A stretch of DNA of 64,000 nucleotides from Adhaeribacter_A terreus (GTDB taxonomy: Bacteria; Bacteroidota; Bacteroidia; Cytophagales; Hymenobacteraceae), in NCBI RefSeq assembly GCF_042657365.1, contig NZ_JBHSKT010000004.1, forward strand, positions 186,001 through 250,000, written 5' to 3'. Within the stretch, counting starts at the first letter, position 1. Each line of letters starts with the position of its first letter. Under the pieces are notes generated by a model. The model searched no databases. It was given only the letters and a program-made list of their open reading frames with translations, and had not been told where the DNA came from. A program made the position numbers and the translations under genes. Below, one piece after another: positions 60,889 to 64,000 of the stretch.

Positions 60889-61490
60889 AATTAAAATACA
60901 TTTTCCTGAGCCTGTTTGTGCTGCTATTTGCAGAAGTTGCTTCGGCGCAAGATAAAATACTGGACCGCAAAGGCAACGAATACCTGGTTAAAGTGCTGGA
61001 AATTACGCCCGATTCAGTCCTTTACCGGCTATCTCCGGATTCGGCAAATGCTACCACGTATGCCATTCCCAAAGCAGCTATTTTTATGATAACTTACCCC
61101 AATGGCGTTAAAGAATTGTTTCAGGAAGAAATGCAGCAACCGGCAAAAGTTGAAGCTCCGGTTTTAAACAATAACGAACTGTATAACCTGGGAAAAGTAG
61201 ATGCTATAAAATATTATAAACCACGGGGCGCTTATTGGGCTACCTTGGGCTCCACGCTTTTATACCCGCCGGTTGGTTTAGGAGTTGGTGCTGCCATTGC
61301 AACCTCCTCGCCTTCCCGCCAAAATATGGAAACCTCCGATACGCGTTTGCTCGACAATCCGCATTATGTAAACGGCTATAAGCAACAGGCCAAAAAACAG
61401 AAGTTGGGCAAAGCCGCTGCCGGTTTCGGTACAGCAGCAGGCATTTATGCCGGGTTGTTTATTTTATTAATTGCAGCCATGGCGCAATAA
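60885..61490 (+). CDS. Secreted or membrane protein, tandem paralogue family member 3
   Basis: 201 aa, overlapping member 2 by 4 nt. Signal peptide about 1-21, then the shared domain DKILDRKGNEYLVKVLEITP and YPNGVKELF. The C-terminus differs: instead of the beta-rich part it has two glycine-rich hydrophobic segments (GVGAAIATS and GTAAGIYAGLFILLIAA) around a basic loop, so it is likely anchored in a membrane. The common N-terminal domain with different tails suggests one recognition module with several outputs. Function unknown. Confidence 0.75.
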   Translation: MKLKYIFLSLFVLLFAEVASAQDKILDRKGNEYLVKVLEITPDSVLYRLSPDSANATTYAIPKAAIFMITYPNGVKELFQEEMQQPAKVEAPVLNNNELYNLGKVDAIKYYKPRGAYWATLGSTLLYPPVGLGVGAAIATSSPSRQNMETSDTRLLDNPHYVNGYKQQAKKQKLGKAAAGFGTAAGIYAGLFILLIAAMAQ

Positions 61491-61492
61491 GA

Positions 61493-61521
61493 AAAACGCT
61501 ATCCTTTTTGAGCTGAAAACT
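61493..61521 (+). repeat. 29-bp A-tract element between stop and terminator
   Basis: Starts 3 nt after TAA. CGCTATCC core, ends GAAAACT, and the terminator's A-run begins at the next base. Confidence 0.88.
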
Positions 61522-61556
61522 AAAAAAGCTGCCCGGCAAACCAGGCAGCTTTTTTC
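61522..61556. terminator. Intrinsic terminator between convergent genes
   Basis: AAAAAAGCTGCC and GGCAGCTTTTTT around CGGCAAACCA. Confidence 0.9.
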
Positions 61557-61578
61557 TTAATTTTTTATTGTGCAACCG

Positions 61579-61896
61579 TTAGCGGCGGCGGGTAGTTTTT
61601 TTCTTAACCGGATATCTGCGGGAAGGATATTTCTTTTTGGAATAATATCTTTTGCTGGAACTATTGGAAGGACCGTATTTGATCGGTTTGCTGGCTTCAA
61701 CGGCTAATTGCTCCTGGTATTTACGAGGCACTAAAAGGTCGCGTTGGGCTTGCTCGGCTGGCGAAATACTGGCTTCGAGTTTGTGCGGATCATTGTTTGG
61801 GGATTCTGTTTTGGAAGCGGCGCTGCCATGTCCCTGCGAAAACCCCGGTGTAAAGGCCAGCATGAAAAGCAGCGAAAAAAGATAAAATGCTTTCAT
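61579..61896 (-). CDS. Small secreted basic protein, unknown
   Basis: 105 aa from the ATG at 61896; the longer frame to 61956 lacks a signal-like start. Signal peptide about 1-21 (ends PGFSQ), a polar middle, and a strongly basic tail rich in K/R/Y (KRYYSKKKYPSRRYPVKKK, ending RRR). Basic tails of this kind suggest binding to a polyanion such as DNA or acidic glycans. No family recognised. Confidence 0.55.
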   Translation of the reverse strand: MKAFYLFSLLFMLAFTPGFSQGHGSAASKTESPNNDPHKLEASISPAEQAQRDLLVPRKYQEQLAVEASKPIKYGPSNSSSKRYYSKKKYPSRRYPVKKKTTRRR

Positions 61897-62162
61897 TATC
61901 TGTTTAAAAATTTGGTTAACGGGTTCAAAATTAAACTTTTCGAACGAAAATTGCACTAAAAATCGTCATTTTTTTCCTTTTACCTTTCTAAATCAACCGT
62001 TAACCCGCTTTTTCAACCATTTTTTCCAATCCGCTTTTTGGCTGAAACAGGTTATGTTCAATCATATTTCGCAGGGATTCGTATAAAACCTGCCACCCGG
62101 CCAATTGGAAATTCGGGGCGGGCTAAAAATTGTTCAACACTAAAACGAAAGGAAAAAACGCT

Positions 62163-62342
62163 ATGCCAAGAGGAGATAAATCTGCCTATACAGACAAACA
62201 AAAAAGACAGGCGGAACACATTGAAGACAGTTACGAGAAAAAAGGAGTTGGCCACGAGGAAGCAGAAAAGCGCGCCTGGGCCACGGTAAACAAACACGAC
62301 CACGGAGGTAAGAAAAGCGGCTCCGGTCGTAAAAGTTCTTAA
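62163..62342 (+). CDS. Small KGG-like / so-called plasmid stabilisation protein
   Basis: 59 aa starting at PRGDKSAYTDKQKRQAEH, the fixed opening of a widespread family of 55-65 aa proteins often labelled plasmid stabilisation proteins; the role is not demonstrated. Highly charged, with KKGVGHEEAEKRAWATVN in the middle and a GGKKSGSGRK tail. The ATG sits inside AAAACGCTATGC, the left half of a 29-bp element whose right half is decayed. The frame is open to 62130, but the conserved start is at 62163. Confidence 0.8.
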   Translation: MPRGDKSAYTDKQKRQAEHIEDSYEKKGVGHEEAEKRAWATVNKHDHGGKKSGSGRKSS

Positions 62343-62375
62343 GGCTTCTTCCTGAAAATGTGCCAGGAAGAAAAT

Positions 62376-62430
62376 TACACTAAAAAAAAATGCCGGTTCT
62401 TTGCTCAGAACCGGCTTTTTTTTTAGTGTA
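62376..62430. terminator. Long bidirectional terminator
   Basis: TACACTAAAAAAAAA and GCCGGTTCT on the left mirror AGAACCGGC and TTTTTTTTTAGTGTA on the right, about 24 bp of near-perfect stem around TTGCTC. It serves the plus-strand small gene and the minus-strand gene opposite. Confidence 0.88.
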
Positions 62431-62439
62431 GTTTAAATT

Positions 62440-62931
62440 TCAGCGTTTGCTATTAAGGAGTTTATCCATTCCGCGCGCGGCGGCAGCAGCGGCTAAACCG
62501 CCCAATAAATACCAGGCTACCGTCATTACTTTGGTTTGCGTGGTGCGGCCGCTTGGCGCTGTACCTAAACCCAAAGGGCCGGGAAGCGCTACGCCGCCTA
62601 AGCCACCGGCCAGGCCGAGCATAGAACCGCGGAGCCAGGCATTTTTATCGCAACCAGCCAGACTATAGTACAACGCGTTGGCCACAATATCGCCGGCCAT
62701 GGTTATGCCAAAGAGTTTTTCTTCGGCGGGCGGTTCGGTATTGGCGGCACGCATGGTTTTGGCAATTGCGCGCATACCCAGCAGATCCATCCGGGGAGCA
62801 TCGGGGTGCACACGGCGCATGGTTTCGTGCACCAAAGTTAGGGCGCAGGCACCCGCTAAACCACCAGCCAACGATTTCAGCATACTGTTATTGGTAGCGC
62901 ATTTATTCTGTTTCCATTTACTTTTTTTCAT
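62440..62931 (-). CDS. Membrane-associated protein, unknown
   Basis: 163 aa. Lysine-rich start, then a hydrophobic segment (about 17-35, LKSLAGGLAGACALTLVHE), the motif RRVHPDAPRMDLLG, and two more glycine/alanine-rich hydrophobic segments (LRGSMLGLAGGLGGVALPG and WYLLGGLAAAAAARG). Probably a small inner-membrane protein. I do not recognise a named family. It is followed by the long terminator and lies 19 nt after the DUF421 gene, probably in one transcript. Confidence 0.65.
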   Translation of the reverse strand: MKKSKWKQNKCATNNSMLKSLAGGLAGACALTLVHETMRRVHPDAPRMDLLGMRAIAKTMRAANTEPPAEEKLFGITMAGDIVANALYYSLAGCDKNAWLRGSMLGLAGGLGGVALPGPLGLGTAPSGRTTQTKVMTVAWYLLGGLAAAAAARGMDKLLNSKR

Positions 62932-62950
62932 AGTAGAGGTAGTTTATTGT

Positions 62951-63496
62951 TTAGAAATTAATAACGCGGCTACAACCATCAGGTTTTGTTTCTGGTTTTT
63001 CGGCTTTACTAAAGGGAATTAAACTGATCTCACCGCTCCGCTCAAAGTAGGCATCTTTCACATTTTTCAGGTCTTCCATTTTATCTTTACGGCAAGCTTC
63101 ATAGAGGTCGTTCAGGCTAACTTTTTCGCGTTCCATTTCCTTCCAGAGTAGGTTGCCGTCTTTTATAAGCTGTGTTTCCTGGCCCTTTACATATTTCCCG
63201 AAACCCTTTATATGAAACGCGACCATGGCCAGCAGCCAATGAAAACCAACCAGCAAAATGGCTGTGAAAACGGTTGCGTAAAAAGGCGAATTACCGGTTA
63301 TGGCGCGGCTTAAAATGGAACCCAGAATAATACCCAAAACAATATCCAGCGCGGTACTTTTACCAAAAATGCGATGATCGCCGTAGCGCACCATAAACAG
63401 GGTAAGCAGAAAAACCAGAATACCCCGCAACCCCATTTGCCACCACAAAATATCTTTAGAATCCGGACCGATCAAGGCATTCAAAAAATCGAGCAT
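62951..63496 (-). CDS. DUF421 (YetF-type) membrane protein
   Basis: 181 aa. Three N-terminal transmembrane helices (about 20-40, 48-66 and 71-93), then a cytosolic part with KGQETQLIKDGNLLWKEME and LNDLYEACRKDKMEDLKNVKDAYFE, the DUF421/YetF pattern. The family is linked in Bacillus to germination and spore or envelope functions; the biochemical role is unknown. The first gene of the minus-strand pair. Confidence 0.82.
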   Translation of the reverse strand: MLDFLNALIGPDSKDILWWQMGLRGILVFLLTLFMVRYGDHRIFGKSTALDIVLGIILGSILSRAITGNSPFYATVFTAILLVGFHWLLAMVAFHIKGFGKYVKGQETQLIKDGNLLWKEMEREKVSLNDLYEACRKDKMEDLKNVKDAYFERSGEISLIPFSKAEKPETKPDGCSRVINF

Positions 63497-63529
63497 GGAA
63501 ATTGTATAGTTTAAGATTAAGTTTCAAGA

Positions 63530-63558
63530 AAAACGGTAGGCTTTTATTCCGGAAAACT
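63530..63558 (+). repeat. 29-bp A-tract element
   Basis: CGGTAGGC core, full T-tract, ends GAAAACT; lies in the 259-bp gap before msrA. Confidence 0.88.
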
Positions 63559-63755
63559 GCAGAAATTTATACGCTGCATATTGTTTCTGATTGCTCCTTT
63601 TTTAGTAAACGGAAATAAACCTGAAGGGTGCAATTCATAAGAAAAAGCTTTAAATTTTAGCTTAATAAAAGAATTCGGCAACCTGGCACCCAAGTAATTA
63701 CGTAAGTAAGCCTGAAGTTTTTAGTAAAATAATACATTACAATATTAATATATTT

Positions 63756-64000
63756 ATGGAGAAGGCCACTTTTGCAGCGGGATGTTTTTGGGGGGTTGAA
63801 GCTATTTTCCGCCAACTTGAAGGAGTTACAGCTACTTGCGTTGGCTACACAGGTGGCATAACCGAAAACCCTACTTATGAAGAAATTTGTGCTGATAAAA
63901 CTGCGCATGCCGAAGCTGTAGAAATTACCTACGATCCTGCACGCATTTCTTACCAGGATCTGCTGGAAGTTTTCTGGCAACAACATAACCCCACCACACT
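63756..64000 (+). CDS. msrA: Peptide methionine sulfoxide reductase MsrA (5' part)
   Basis: The first 81 codons, running off the window. EKATFAAGCFWGVEAIFRQL gives the catalytic Cys10 in GCFWG; VGYTGG, NPTYEEIC, HAEAVEITYDP and FWQQHNPTT follow in the family order. It reduces methionine-S-sulfoxide in proteins. No signal peptide, so cytosolic. The ATG at 63756 fits the usual MsrA start; the upstream is AT-rich with no evident promoter box. Confidence 0.93.
   Translation, partial: MEKATFAAGCFWGVEAIFRQLEGVTATCVGYTGGITENPTYEEICADKTAHAEAVEITYDPARISYQDLLEVFWQQHNPTT

Noticed and set aside
1..64000. tRNA or rRNA genes
   Set aside because: No T-loop GTTCGA-type context with matching acceptor stems and no rRNA-like conserved stretches were found; the GTTCGA copies before pdxJ do not fold as tRNA.

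Overview
The window comes from a bacterium of the phylum Bacteroidota, most likely order Cytophagales (Hymenobacteraceae-like). The evidence is four large secreted proteins with type IX secretion (T9SS) sorting domains, a MurF-alanine racemase fusion, a CusA-TolC fusion, proteins of the DUF5686, DUF4834 and DUF4230 types, and TAnnTTTG -7 promoter boxes with few Shine-Dalgarno sites. The genes are mostly chromosomal housekeeping genes. No phage, integrase, CRISPR, rRNA or tRNA is visible.

Layout. 1-5312 (minus strand): an Omp85/BamA-like barrel cut by the window edge, a CBS-ACT protein, an alpha/beta hydrolase, a PabA/TrpG glutaminase, a lipoprotein gene broken by one in-frame stop, CvpA and YqeY. 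5608-10453 (plus): pdxJ, mnmH and selD (selenouridine tRNA modification), an esterase and an RsmI-like methyltransferase. 10794-13186 (minus): feoB and feoA for ferrous iron uptake. 13715-26948 (plus): three paralogous giant T9SS beta-helix proteins. 27112-30353 (minus): MurF-Alr and a T9SS-anchored cupredoxin. Then a RarD-like permease, an outer-membrane DUF5686 protein, a fourth T9SS protein, carB, a CusB plus CusA-TolC metal efflux system (minus), an FkbM methyltransferase, DUF4834, YfhO, a PLP-dependent deaminase/desulfhydrase, DUF4230, recX, a DsbA-like protein, histone-H1-like lysine-rich proteins, an M48-like protease, a helical-repeat protein, three tandem secreted paralogues, small proteins, a DUF421 protein and the start of msrA.

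The most striking signal is not a gene. A short element of fixed 29-bp length is scattered about 50 times over both strands. It has AAAACGSTAK at positions 1-10, a T-tract at 13-16, and an A-tract followed by GT or CT at 23-29. The three A/T tracts lie about one helical turn apart. Copies sit directly after stop codons and before hairpin terminators, abut or supply start codons (recX, the gene at 59192), overlap a promoter box (30580), and occur in frame inside genes (the DUF5686 protein, the CusA-TolC junction, the Omp85 signal region, possibly pdxJ and the RsmI-like gene). I do not recognise it as a named repeat family. The window also holds larger GC-rich inverted-repeat elements (MITE-like), at least two of which carry the 29-bp element inside, and a family with GTCAT...GACAAGCT-type ends.

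All coordinates and counts were read by eye. Start sites were moved inward where an open frame ran upstream into repeats or across a neighbouring gene.
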